Positions 1-7,120 are shown, counted from the stretch's first letter. The stretch: 8,688 nt of DNA from Desulfobacteraceae bacterium (GCA_003354055.1 PIVQ01000278.1:1-8688), one strand, 5' to 3'. The notes: generated by a model from the sequence alone, not told the origin. Numbers and translations: made by a program.

Positions 1-1340
1 AGCTTGATCCCTAATTTTTTAATTCTCCTGAACAGGGTGCTTTTATGAATTCCCATATCCCTGGCAGCTGCATTGCGATTGTAATTGTTACGGGCAAGGG
101 CATCAGTGATCATTTTGATCTGGGCCGCCCGTACCGGATCCGTATCCGGCTGGAAGTCGGTTTCCTGGGCTGTGGGAAGAAAACCGGGTAAATGGTCAGA
201 GTGGATATAGCCTTCGGGGCAGAGGACAAAGGCATGTTCAATGATGTTTTCAAGTTCCCTGATATTGCCGGGGAATTCATGGACCATGAAGGCGGCCAGT
301 ACATCCTGGTCAATACCCTGAATGAATTTATTCTGACGCAGGTTTTGTTTTGAAATGAACCGGTCCACCAATGGGGGGATATCTTCCATGCGCTGGCGAA
401 GAGGCGGCAGAGATATACGGATGACATTGATTCGGTAATAGAGGTCCTGACGGAATTCCTTGGTGTCAACCAGTGACGTAAGGTTTTTATTGGTGGCTGC
501 TATGATCCGCACATTTGTTTTTTCTTTTGCAATACCCCCTAAAGGGGTGAATTCATGTTCCTGGAGAACCCTGAGCAGCCGGACCTGGAATGCCGGACTT
601 GTATCCCCGATTTCATCTAAGAATACGGTGCCGCCCTCGGCCAGTGCAAACTGCCCGGGTTTGTCTTTTACCGCATGGGTAAAGGCCCCCTTTTTATATC
701 CGAATAACTCCGATTCAAGCAGTGTGTCAGGCAGGGCACCGCAGTTGATGGCAATAAAAGGGGCGTCTTTTCTCTGGCTCAGATTATGAATGGCCTGGGC
801 CATAAGTTCCTTTCCCGTACCGGTTTCCCCTTCAATAAGCACGGAGGCGTCACTGTCTGAAATTTGGGGCAGGATCTTGAAGATGTTTTTCATTGCAGAG
901 GAATTGGACACAATATCTTCCACTTGGACACCCCGGGTCAATTCTTTTCTAAGGGCTTCCACCAGAGAGTGGTCTCTGAAAGTCTCAACCCCGCCGATCA
1001 CATCTCCGTTTTTATCTATGAGCAGTGAGGTGGATGCTGTGATGGGAATTTTTTTCTGCTCATAGTTAATGATATAGGCAGAGGTGGATATAAAGGGTTT
1101 TCCCTCTTCCATGGTTCTTTTCAGGGCACAATCTTCTTCGCACATATTGGACCGGAATACTTCCCAGCAATGGCGGCCGATGGCATCGGTCCTTGAAATG
1201 CCGGTGATCTCTTCGGCAGCCCGGTTAAATGAAGTGATCTCCCAATTATAGTCAATGGTGAAGACCCCGTCTGAAATGGAATCAAGAACGATTTTTGTGG
1301 TATCCTCGGTCAGAGGGCCGAATATTTTATTTTTATCCAT
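1..1340 (-). CDS. PAS-domain sigma-54-dependent transcriptional regulator (C-terminus cut by window edge)
   Basis: Bacterial enhancer-binding protein that would remodel sigma-54 RNA polymerase at -24/-12 promoters. An open frame runs from ATG at 1340 to the window edge, giving 446 codons. Seen in order: PAS domain (about 10-125) with Cys58, Cys67 and Cys71; AAA+ domain (about 143-370) with Walker A GETGTGKE at 171-178, a GAFTGA-loop variant reading GAFTHA at 218-223, and Walker B FLDE at 240-243; Fis-type helix-turn-helix at about 407-446 (AAARDMGIHKSTLFRR). There is no receiver domain, so the signal is probably sensed by the PAS domain rather than received by phosphorylation. The start is supported by AAAGGA, 8 bases upstream (1349-1354). 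Few residues should be missing, since the HTH normally ends such proteins. It is divergent from flaG, but its target is unknown. Family assignment is very secure; the function is open. Confidence 0.95.
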   Translation of the reverse strand, partial: MDKNKIFGPLTEDTTKIVLDSISDGVFTIDYNWEITSFNRAAEEITGISRTDAIGRHCWEVFRSNMCEEDCALKRTMEEGKPFISTSAYIINYEQKKIPITASTSLLIDKNGDVIGGVETFRDHSLVEALRKELTRGVQVEDIVSNSSAMKNIFKILPQISDSDASVLIEGETGTGKELMAQAIHNLSQRKDAPFIAINCGALPDTLLESELFGYKKGAFTHAVKDKPGQFALAEGGTVFLDEIGDTSPAFQVRLLRVLQEHEFTPLGGIAKEKTNVRIIAATNKNLTSLVDTKEFRQDLYYRINVIRISLPPLRQRMEDIPPLVDRFISKQNLRQNKFIQGIDQDVLAAFMVHEFPGNIRELENIIEHAFVLCPEGYIHSDHLPGFLPTAQETDFQPDTDPVRAAQIKMITDALARNNYNRNAAARDMGIHKSTLFRRIKKLGIK

Positions 1341-1756
1341 GAGTTTATTCCTTTTTAGGAAAGTTAAACCAGAATGTTTGCACAATTGCAATCAATTTTT
1401 TAGCCAGCGACCGAACTGGTGGTGCAGAATCGCTTTTTTGAATTTCAGTCTGTAAAGCTTTTTATTTTACATGGTTACATTGTGATAGTATGTGGCTGGT
1501 TGCATGAGTGCGACTCTTTGAGGGGCTTTTTGCTCCGGGGGTAGTACGATGTTGCTACTTTTGGTCGTATTAAAAAAAACAGGCAAACCTGTACTTTTAT
1601 GATCCCAGGAAGATTCCAATCAACAGATTTTTATGAAATTATGCTTTTTTTCTTAAGAAAGCAGGAGGGACAACCGAAGAGTATTTTAAAGTAAAAATAA
1701 GAAAATTGAGCTATCAGGTGCTGAACCTGGCAATTTTCATAACAAGGAGAACACCC
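1341..1756. other. Gene-free divergent region between the regulator and flaG
   Basis: These 416 bases separate two divergent start codons and must hold both promoters. I found no convincing -35/-10, sigma-28 or sigma-54 site. Small dyads are visible: TTGCA-N4-TGCAA at 1378-1391, ACAGG-N4-CCTGT at 1579-1592, the perfect palindrome TTTCTTAAGAAA at 1649-1660, and CAGGT-N5-ACCTG at 1715-1729. A strong Shine-Dalgarno-like AGGAGG at 1663-1668 has no start codon at usable distance. The flaG side contains three GGA motifs (about 1608, 1664 and 1746). No tRNA or known riboswitch fold was recognised. Confidence 0.6.
1742..1749 (+). promoter_or_regulatory. flaG ribosome binding site overlapping a CsrA-like motif
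   Basis: AAGGAG at 1744-1749 lies 7 bases before ATG 1757 and fixes the flaG start. The surrounding ACAAGGA (1742-1748) matches the core of the CsrA consensus ACARGGA. Bound CsrA would block translation, as is known for flagellin mRNA in Bacillus. The ribosome-site role is solid; CsrA binding is inference. Confidence 0.65.
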
Positions 1757-2125
1757 ATGACTATGACTGCAATGAAAATCAACACCCAGGAAGCCCCTGA
1801 CATTACGCCGTTGCGTCCTGTTGAAGCCCCCCAGAAAGTGGATAAGCAGATCGCTGCAGAGAAGGAATCCGTTCAGACTGCCAAAGATACTGAAAAAATG
1901 ACCACCAAGGAAGTGGAAGAGATGCTTGAGGTGTTCCAGGATCTGTCTGAAACCATTCAAACCAAGTTGAGCTTTTCAGTTGATGATAGTAATAATGAGA
2001 TTGTGGTCAAGGTGTATGACAAGGAATCCAATAAGCTTATACGGCAGTTTCCTTCAGAAGAAATGCTGGCGCTTCAGGATAAAATGACCGATCTTGCAGG
2101 TTTTTTGTTTAGCGAAAACGTATAA
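1757..2125 (+). CDS. flaG: FlaG family flagellar protein
   Basis: Small soluble protein of 122 residues, a usual length for FlaG. FlaG proteins are encoded with flagellar filament genes and affect filament length or assembly; the exact role is poorly known. Seen: a polar, low-complexity N-terminus (1-45), a helix rich in Glu and Lys (about 46-70), then the family core at 71-120 with LSFSVDDSNNEIVVKVYD followed by NKLIRQFPSEEML and a C-terminal helix. The ATG at 1757 is chosen for its ribosome site; the same frame could be opened upstream at TTG 1706, but that codon has no Shine-Dalgarno sequence. The usual partners (fliD, flagellin, fliS) are not in view: upstream is the divergent regulator, downstream a convergent metabolic operon. 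It is therefore a lone flagellar gene here. Confidence 0.9.
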   Translation: MTMTAMKINTQEAPDITPLRPVEAPQKVDKQIAAEKESVQTAKDTEKMTTKEVEEMLEVFQDLSETIQTKLSFSVDDSNNEIVVKVYDKESNKLIRQFPSEEMLALQDKMTDLAGFLFSENV

Positions 2126-2136
2126 TTTCAATTTTT

Positions 2137-2172
2137 AAAACGCTCCCTTTTTAAACCGATAAATAGGGACGC
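2137..2172 (-). terminator. Probable terminator of the oxidoreductase/aldolase transcript
   Basis: Read on the minus strand, arms TCCCTATTTA and TAAAAAGGGA pair over ten positions with one A-A mismatch around a 6-base loop. Two further pairs are possible past a bulge, and TTTT then AAAAATT follow. The hairpin begins about 75 bases past the aldolase stop and lies 16 bases past the flaG stop on the other strand. On the plus strand it lacks a T-tract, so it would terminate flaG only weakly. Confidence 0.45.
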
Positions 2173-2246
2173 CTGTCCTCTCAAACAAATCTAAGACCTT
2201 ACAGCTGCGTCCGCCGGCAAGAATATCCATTATTGAAAAATAAAAA

Positions 2247-3476
2247 TCAGTTTCGGAGGCGATTTACCTTGTCAATATAGGCTCTTTGGCATTGGGTTTC
2301 CACATCCAGGAGAATGGTAAAGGCCTCCCTAAAATCATTTTTTCCAAGGGTAAACAGGCCGTGGCCGTATACAATGACCCCAGGGGCGTTTTCAAAGGCA
2401 CTTGGCAGTGTGTGGCAGAGACCGGTTGGGCCTGTTCCAACCTCACCGGGGACGATGGGGGTCTGGTTGACCGAGCGTTGTTCCGGGCAATGGGTGTGAC
2501 AGCGGTCCCTGAATTTGCATGCCTGTTTTTGCATAGGATCGCAATCCATGGACAAAATTACCGAAAATTTGGGATGGCCGTGTAAAATGGCATTGGCGGA
2601 GGTTCTGGCAATTGTTTCCAGGTGAGCGGTCAGTTCACTTGATGCGGTAAGACCGGCACTTGACGATCCGTCCAGGGGAACCGGGTCAATACATCCTTCG
2701 AGTTCATCCAGAGAACTGCCGGTCTGGCTGATGTAAAGGATATTATTCCGGCAATAGGAAATATTGCCGAAGTAGGAGTCTACCAGGCCGTATTCAACCG
2801 TTTTTCGTCCGGCCTGGACCATGGCCGCGTAAACCTTCTCTTCAGTATTCAGAGGGCCTTTGATAAGATCGGGCAGGTCTGGGGGCGATTGGGTCAGATA
2901 CGGCAACAGCTCATCATAGATCCGGTGCATCTCATCGGGGGCGGCGCAGGTCCTAAGAAGAAAAAGATAATCTGCAAAGAATTTAACAAAACAGGCAAAT
3001 ACCACAGAACTTGCCACCACAAACCCCTGCTCCGGACTGACCGTGCCATGGGCCACAATGGCAGGGCCGGCGGGTCCCATACCGGCGATGTTATCGTCAT
3101 TGCCGGTTACGATAACACATTTTCTTAGCTTTAATTCTTTTAGGATCTTTTCGGTTGAAAAATCGGAGACCACAGGCAGGTCATGGAGAAAGGTCCGGGT
3201 TTCGCAATCTGTGGGCTGGATCGGTTCGCCTTTACGTAGCGCCTGATCGGCCAGAAATTCGATAATCTTGTCGTAGGGGGCGCAGGGTCTTAAAAAGACC
3301 AGAGAATTGATGGCCATGGCGGAGAACAGGGGTGTAAGTACCTTGGTTTCAGGACCGGTACGGTTCCAGATCAAGGTGTGATCCAGCCCCCCGACAATTG
3401 GGCGGCAGGATCCTGAGGATTCTGCAAGACCGGCCTCAATCAGTTTGGTTTCGTATTTATGAATGAGTTGATCCAT
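2247..3476 (-). CDS. Two-module class II aldolase/adducin family protein
   Basis: Protein of 409 residues, about twice the usual 200-230 for class II aldolases. The C-terminal module (about 210-409) has the catalytic layout of the fuculose-1-phosphate aldolase family: GNIS at 237-240, a phosphate-loop-like TGSS at 252-255, SSE with putative catalytic Glu281, metal ligands HGHP (His299, His301) and YGHG (His372). Such enzymes use a divalent metal, usually zinc, for reversible carbon-carbon cleavage, typically releasing an aldehyde. A cysteine insert at 312-330 (C-x7-C-x5-C-x3-C) lies between the HxH and the third histidine. The N-terminal half (1-190) resembles a decayed copy of the same fold without the histidines. 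The start overlaps the oxidoreductase stop (TGATG), so translation is probably coupled. Substrate cannot be told; epimerase, decarboxylase or dehydratase activities also occur in this superfamily. Confidence 0.85.
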   Translation of the reverse strand: MDQLIHKYETKLIEAGLAESSGSCRPIVGGLDHTLIWNRTGPETKVLTPLFSAMAINSLVFLRPCAPYDKIIEFLADQALRKGEPIQPTDCETRTFLHDLPVVSDFSTEKILKELKLRKCVIVTGNDDNIAGMGPAGPAIVAHGTVSPEQGFVVASSVVFACFVKFFADYLFLLRTCAAPDEMHRIYDELLPYLTQSPPDLPDLIKGPLNTEEKVYAAMVQAGRKTVEYGLVDSYFGNISYCRNNILYISQTGSSLDELEGCIDPVPLDGSSSAGLTASSELTAHLETIARTSANAILHGHPKFSVILSMDCDPMQKQACKFRDRCHTHCPEQRSVNQTPIVPGEVGTGPTGLCHTLPSAFENAPGVIVYGHGLFTLGKNDFREAFTILLDVETQCQRAYIDKVNRLRN

Positions 3477-5230
3477 CAGGTAAGCCCCAGATCTTTTGTT
3501 TTTTCTTTCAAAGGTGTGCCATAGGCGGTTAGTCCCCGGATCTGGTAATAGGTCTCCCGAGTTGTCAGAAAGGTCTCTCTGTCCAGAGCTGGGATGTTGA
3601 TCTGATTACCGCTGGAGCCCGGTTCCAGAAAAAAGCGTTGGGGCAGATCATCTGAATCAGCATCAAATCCGTTAGCATGATTGATCAGCCGTTCGTTGTA
3701 ATAGATTCGTTCACCAATGGCCAACAGATCCTGAGCGGATGAGGGCTGGCCTGTCACAGCGGTATAGGCTTTTGCGTATTCTTCCAAACCTGCCGCGAAA
3801 AATGTGAATTTACAGGCAATCAGAGCATCAATGACTGCGTTGAGGTCTTCGGCTATTTTAATGATTCTGGCTTTGCCGCTGAAGGTAAACCGGTCGGTGG
3901 CAACCGGTTTTCTGAAAATTTCATGACTGATGGGATAGGCCCTTAAATGACAGCCGCCACGGGTGGATAGCGCATATGCCAGAGCCATGCCATAGGCGCC
4001 TCTGGGGTCATAGGCAGGCAATTCAAGTCCTTTAACCGCCATTGCCGCCTTCGGTTGTCCCATGGCTTTTGCATAGGATCTGGCGCCCTGTTTAAGCAGT
4101 TTGCCCTCACCCCGGTTCATGGCCATATCTGAAAGGAGAGAAAGGATCTCATTTGCTGTGTAATCATTACCTGTGATTTCTCTTCGGCAGGCAAGCGTTG
4201 ATGCGGCTGAAATAGTATCCATACCCATACGGTTGCACAGATCATTGGCCTCCACCACCAGATCTATATCCATACTGCCGATCAGGGCTGTAAAATGGGA
4301 CATGGTTTCAAATTCAGGCATGGCTGCGCCCGGCCTGTTTTTTGTTCCGATTTTTTTACACAGGATATGGCATCCCTTGCACCCGAATTTTTTAGGGGCA
4401 TAGGTTTTTGAATAGGCAGCGGCATTAAGGTGGGGAGCCGGGGCAAACCGGGTTGCCCTGAAATTGTCCGTGGGCATCATCCGTCGGTTATCCATAAGAT
4501 CGTAAACCGCACCGGTTCCAAGGCAGGTGAACCCGTATTGGCCCATCAGGGCAGGGGAGGCAGCCGTTAGTCGGACAATCTCTTCTCTTGCCTCTTTAAG
4601 TCGGTTTTTGTCTTTAACCTGGACCTTGCCGGTTCCTCTGACCAGAATATATTTCAGTTTTTTTGCGGCAAAGCTGAGTCCCAGCCCTGTCCGGCCGGCT
4701 GAGTGGTGGTTGTCCGTGGTGATGGATGCAAACCGGACACCGTTCTCCGCAGCTGGTCCGATACAGGCAAGCCCTGCCTTTTGGGGGCCAATGGTCTGGA
4801 ATATCTCATGGGTGTCCTTCCCCCACAGATGATCCGCCCGCTGGAAAACAATACGATCATTCTGAATTTCAATTCCCACAGGAAAAGGGCTCTTCCCTTT
4901 GATCACCATGCCGTCCCAGCCGGCACGTTTCATCTGGGTGGCAAGTTTTCCGCCTACTGAAGAGTCACCGACACAGCCGGTTAAAGGAGATTTTGAGACA
5001 ATATGGGCCCTTCCCGAGGTTGGGGCAATTGTGGCGGTAAGCGGACCTGTAAACAGGGATACCGGCATTTGAGGATGATCCCAGTCCAGGGTGGCGGATG
5101 AGCGCAGATAGTGTCCCCCCATTCCCTTTCCCCCGAGAAATCGGCAATAAAACTCAAGATCCGGGGTTTCCACCTCGGTTGTCTGGTGAGTTAAATCAAT
5201 GTGCAGTATTTTTCCTGTCCAGCCGTACAT
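3476..5230 (-). CDS. aor: Tungsten-type aldehyde:ferredoxin oxidoreductase family protein
   Basis: Oxidises an aldehyde to a carboxylate with two electrons to ferredoxin (reversible, cytoplasmic), using a bis-pterin tungsten centre and one 4Fe-4S cluster. The length, 584 residues, is slightly under the usual 600-620. Seen: canonical start MYGWTGKILHIDL; GGKGMGG at 33-39; SGRAHIVSKSPLTG at 72-85; cluster ligands Cys284, Cys287, Cys291 (GCKGCHILC) and Cys473; PEFET with Glu308; first pterin motif NRMGMD at 333-338; DPRGAYGMALAYA at 408-420 and RGGCHLR with His428. The second pterin motif, normally D-x-x-G-L-C, reads DALIAC (468-473), so Gly and Leu are replaced. The stop overlaps the aldolase start. 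No ferredoxin, MoaD-like or cofactor genes are adjacent. Family is secure; substrate is unknown, and formaldehyde, glyceraldehyde-3-phosphate or WOR-type activity is possible. Confidence 0.92.
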   Translation of the reverse strand: MYGWTGKILHIDLTHQTTEVETPDLEFYCRFLGGKGMGGHYLRSSATLDWDHPQMPVSLFTGPLTATIAPTSGRAHIVSKSPLTGCVGDSSVGGKLATQMKRAGWDGMVIKGKSPFPVGIEIQNDRIVFQRADHLWGKDTHEIFQTIGPQKAGLACIGPAAENGVRFASITTDNHHSAGRTGLGLSFAAKKLKYILVRGTGKVQVKDKNRLKEAREEIVRLTAASPALMGQYGFTCLGTGAVYDLMDNRRMMPTDNFRATRFAPAPHLNAAAYSKTYAPKKFGCKGCHILCKKIGTKNRPGAAMPEFETMSHFTALIGSMDIDLVVEANDLCNRMGMDTISAASTLACRREITGNDYTANEILSLLSDMAMNRGEGKLLKQGARSYAKAMGQPKAAMAVKGLELPAYDPRGAYGMALAYALSTRGGCHLRAYPISHEIFRKPVATDRFTFSGKARIIKIAEDLNAVIDALIACKFTFFAAGLEEYAKAYTAVTGQPSSAQDLLAIGERIYYNERLINHANGFDADSDDLPQRFFLEPGSSGNQINIPALDRETFLTTRETYYQIRGLTAYGTPLKEKTKDLGLT

Positions 5231-5339
5231 AGCCCCAGTCTATAGCCGGAATCGATTGGTAAATCAAGGTTGATGGAGATAAAGCAGCGAGAAGAGCAAG
5301 AAAAGCGAGAAAAGGGAGTGGGGCAAGATGGAAATAAAA
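5231..5339 (-). promoter_or_regulatory. Pyrimidine-rich leader upstream of the oxidoreductase gene
   Basis: Between the malic enzyme terminator and the oxidoreductase start. The minus strand over about 5262-5330 is almost all C and T, with TTCTCGCT present twice (5286-5293 and 5304-5311 on the plus strand as AGCGAGAA). It is C-rich and G-poor, as expected for a Rho loading site or a protein-binding leader. A possible promoter is TTGATT, 17 bases, TATAGA, but its -10 ends only 8 bases before ATG 5230, which would make a nearly leaderless mRNA. The ribosome site is weak (GGGG, in CTGGGGCT). Confidence 0.3.
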
Positions 5340-5370
5340 CCGGCCATCTGGAGGTGATCCAAATGGCCGG
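5333..5370 (-). terminator. Strong intrinsic terminator of the malic enzyme gene
   Basis: On the minus strand, CCGGCCATTTGG pairs with CCAGATGGCCGG (5340-5370): 12 pairs including one G-U, with a 7-base loop, followed directly by TTTTATTT. It begins about 25 bases after the malic enzyme stop and is the clearest terminator in the window. It separates malic enzyme transcription from the oxidoreductase/aldolase pair. Confidence 0.9.
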
Positions 5371-5395
5371 AAATTTAAGCGGAACTTAAGGTCTG

Positions 5396-7120
5396 TTAGA
5401 AGTAGACCGGGGTCCAACACATTTTTTCGATCAGGGTATTCAGACGTTCTTCATTGCTTTCATGGTTGAATTCGGAGAAGGGGCAGTCATTTAGGGTCAC
5501 ACCGGCCTTAATGGCTTCTGCGCCTACCCGTTTGGCAACGGCAATGGAAACTTCCTTCAATTTATTCAGGGGCGGACAGAGGATACCGTTTTTAATATCT
5601 TCATCGCTGATGAATTCTGCCACTGCATGGGCCGCAGCAGAGAAGAACACCGGCAGTACTTCGGTGGCACCTGATGCCACGACCCCAAGGCCGACGCCCG
5701 GGAATACAAAGGCGTTGTTCATCTGGCCGATGCGATAGGCTTTGCCGTTGTGTTCTACATCGGCGAATGGTGAACCGGTTGCCGTCAGGGCTTTTCCGTC
5801 TGTCCACTCGTAAATATCAACCGGAAGTGCCTCTGTTTTGCTGGTGGGGTTACTCAGGGGCAGTACCACAGGGCGGTTCGTATGCAGCGCAACCGCATCA
5901 ACCACTTCCCGGGTAAAGCATCCGGGCTGTCCTGAGGTTCCGATGAGAACGGTAACCTTCTCATTTTTAACCACGTTGAGAAGGGTATTGTCCTCCGGAG
6001 TCGCAAGCCAGGGCATGGTTTTGGGATCTTTGGCATATTTGATCTTATAGGGTTCCAGATCCCGGTCAGAGGTCACCACGCCTCTGGAATCCAGGGTAAA
6101 GATTCTGGCAATGGCGTCTGCTTCAGAAAGGCCCTGTTCCATAAGTTCGGTCTGGATCTGCTCGGCAATACCCACACCACCTGCGCCGGCGCCGTGAACC
6201 AGATAAACCTGGTCGGTCATTTTTTCGTTTTTAACCTTCATGGCCGCAATGATACCGGCCAGGGTGATGGAACCTGTTCCCTGGATATCATCGTTAAAGG
6301 AGACCACTTCCTTCAGGTATTTGTCCCTGACGGTAAAGGCGGTCTGTTTTGAAAAGTCTTCCCACTGGCAAAGGGCTTTGGGGAATACTTTTTTAAAGGC
6401 AACAACGAATTTTTCGATAAATTCGTAATAGGCCTCTCCGGTGAGGCGACGTTCACGCCACCCTAGATAGTTGGGATCATTAAGCAGTTCTTCATTGTCG
6501 GTTCCCACATCCAGGGAAATGGGCAGGCAGTGCCACGGGGCAATTCCAGCGCCCTGGGTATACAGCATCAATTTACCAAGGCAAATGGGTATACCGCCGG
6601 CACCCTGATCACCGATACCGAGGATTCCCTGGTTATCGGTGACAACAGCAACACGGATATCCTGATCCGTATAATGGTCCAGAACGTGCTCTGCGTGGTC
6701 AATGTTGCCGGGATAAAAATGAATCCCGTTTGCCCGGCGGAACATGGACGAGAACTGCTGACAGGCAAGGCCTACGGTAGGCGTATAAATTATAGGCAGA
6801 AAGCGGGTCACGTCAGAGGCAAGTACGGCATGGGCCAGGACCACGTTTCTGTCGTAGAGACTTCTTATATAAATGAATTGTTCAATATCATTTTCTTTAG
6901 CATCAAGAATTTTCAAACTTGATTTAACCTGATCTTTAAGACTTTTTACCCGGGGCGGCAAATAACCGCTGAGTTTGAGTTTGCGTCTTTCATCAATGGT
7001 AAAGGCAGTGCCTTTACTGATGTTGTTATAGCGAAGAATGTCAAATCCCCTTAGATTGACCTGGACACCTGTGGTTTCGCCATATTCGCCGTACTCAAAC
7101 TCGTAATGATTGATTTCCAT
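5396..7120 (-). CDS. maeA: Malic enzyme, long form (oxidative decarboxylation of malate)
   Basis: Converts L-malate to pyruvate and CO2 with reduction of NAD or NADP and a divalent metal, in the cytoplasm. At 574 residues it matches the long, MaeA-like family (about 565 residues), not the short MaeB type. Seen: FDILR and KGTAFT (26-41), DRNVVLAHAVL (90-100), YTPTVG with catalytic Tyr112, the TDNQGILGIGDQGAGG segment (161-176) with Lys183 after it, metal ligands in WEDF (Glu254, Asp255) and FNDD (Asp277/278), Rossmann HGAGAGGVG (309-317), LSNPTSKTEA (422-431) and GSPF (449-452). All catalytic residues are present. NAD is more likely than NADP from family habit, but this cannot be proved here. 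ATG 7120 has TAGGAA about 12 bases upstream, a long spacing. Transcribed alone: promoter at 7184-7192, terminator at 5333-5370. Probably links C4 acids to pyruvate. Confidence 0.96.
   Translation of the reverse strand: MEINHYEFEYGEYGETTGVQVNLRGFDILRYNNISKGTAFTIDERRKLKLSGYLPPRVKSLKDQVKSSLKILDAKENDIEQFIYIRSLYDRNVVLAHAVLASDVTRFLPIIYTPTVGLACQQFSSMFRRANGIHFYPGNIDHAEHVLDHYTDQDIRVAVVTDNQGILGIGDQGAGGIPICLGKLMLYTQGAGIAPWHCLPISLDVGTDNEELLNDPNYLGWRERRLTGEAYYEFIEKFVVAFKKVFPKALCQWEDFSKQTAFTVRDKYLKEVVSFNDDIQGTGSITLAGIIAAMKVKNEKMTDQVYLVHGAGAGGVGIAEQIQTELMEQGLSEADAIARIFTLDSRGVVTSDRDLEPYKIKYAKDPKTMPWLATPEDNTLLNVVKNEKVTVLIGTSGQPGCFTREVVDAVALHTNRPVVLPLSNPTSKTEALPVDIYEWTDGKALTATGSPFADVEHNGKAYRIGQMNNAFVFPGVGLGVVASGATEVLPVFFSAAAHAVAEFISDEDIKNGILCPPLNKLKEVSIAVAKRVGAEAIKAGVTLNDCPFSEFNHESNEERLNTLIEKMCWTPVYF

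Noticed and set aside
110..469. Minus-strand frame of 119 codons inside the regulator
   Set aside because: It is in another frame; the regulator frame is open through the same bases and encodes the AAA+ end and HTH. No frameshift is needed.
460..1065. Two plus-strand open frames (460-789 and 790-1065) end to end
   Set aside because: They lie wholly antisense to the regulator, whose minus-strand frame shows every expected AAA+ motif; the products resemble nothing and are rich in Ser, as antisense frames of this composition are.
1497..1512. Possible sigma-54 promoter (GG-N10-GC) facing flaG
   Set aside because: GG at 1498 and GC at 1510 have the right spacing, but the sequence TGGTTG...GTGCG matches the consensus poorly around both elements and is 245 bases from flaG.
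1579..1620. GGCAAACC resembling the c-di-GMP-I riboswitch core
   Set aside because: The partner segment GACGCAAAGCC and the two-helix layout are absent; only a 5-base hairpin is present.
1633..1656. Seven-codon ATG open frame in the flaG leader
   Set aside because: No ribosome site before it, and it is not recognisable as a leader peptide.
1706..1756. Upstream TTG start for flaG
   Set aside because: No Shine-Dalgarno sequence before TTG 1706, while ATG 1757 has AAGGAG at 7 bases and the added residues do not belong to the family core.
5196..5420. 74-codon minus-strand frame with a hydrophobic stretch between malic enzyme and oxidoreductase
   Set aside because: It runs through the strong terminator and the pyrimidine-rich tract; the Leu/Phe/Ala-rich stretch simply reflects CT-rich DNA, and it overlaps both flanking genes.
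6530..6922. 130-codon plus-strand frame
   Set aside because: Antisense to conserved malic enzyme motifs (YTPTVG and the TDNQG segment); a shadow of that gene.
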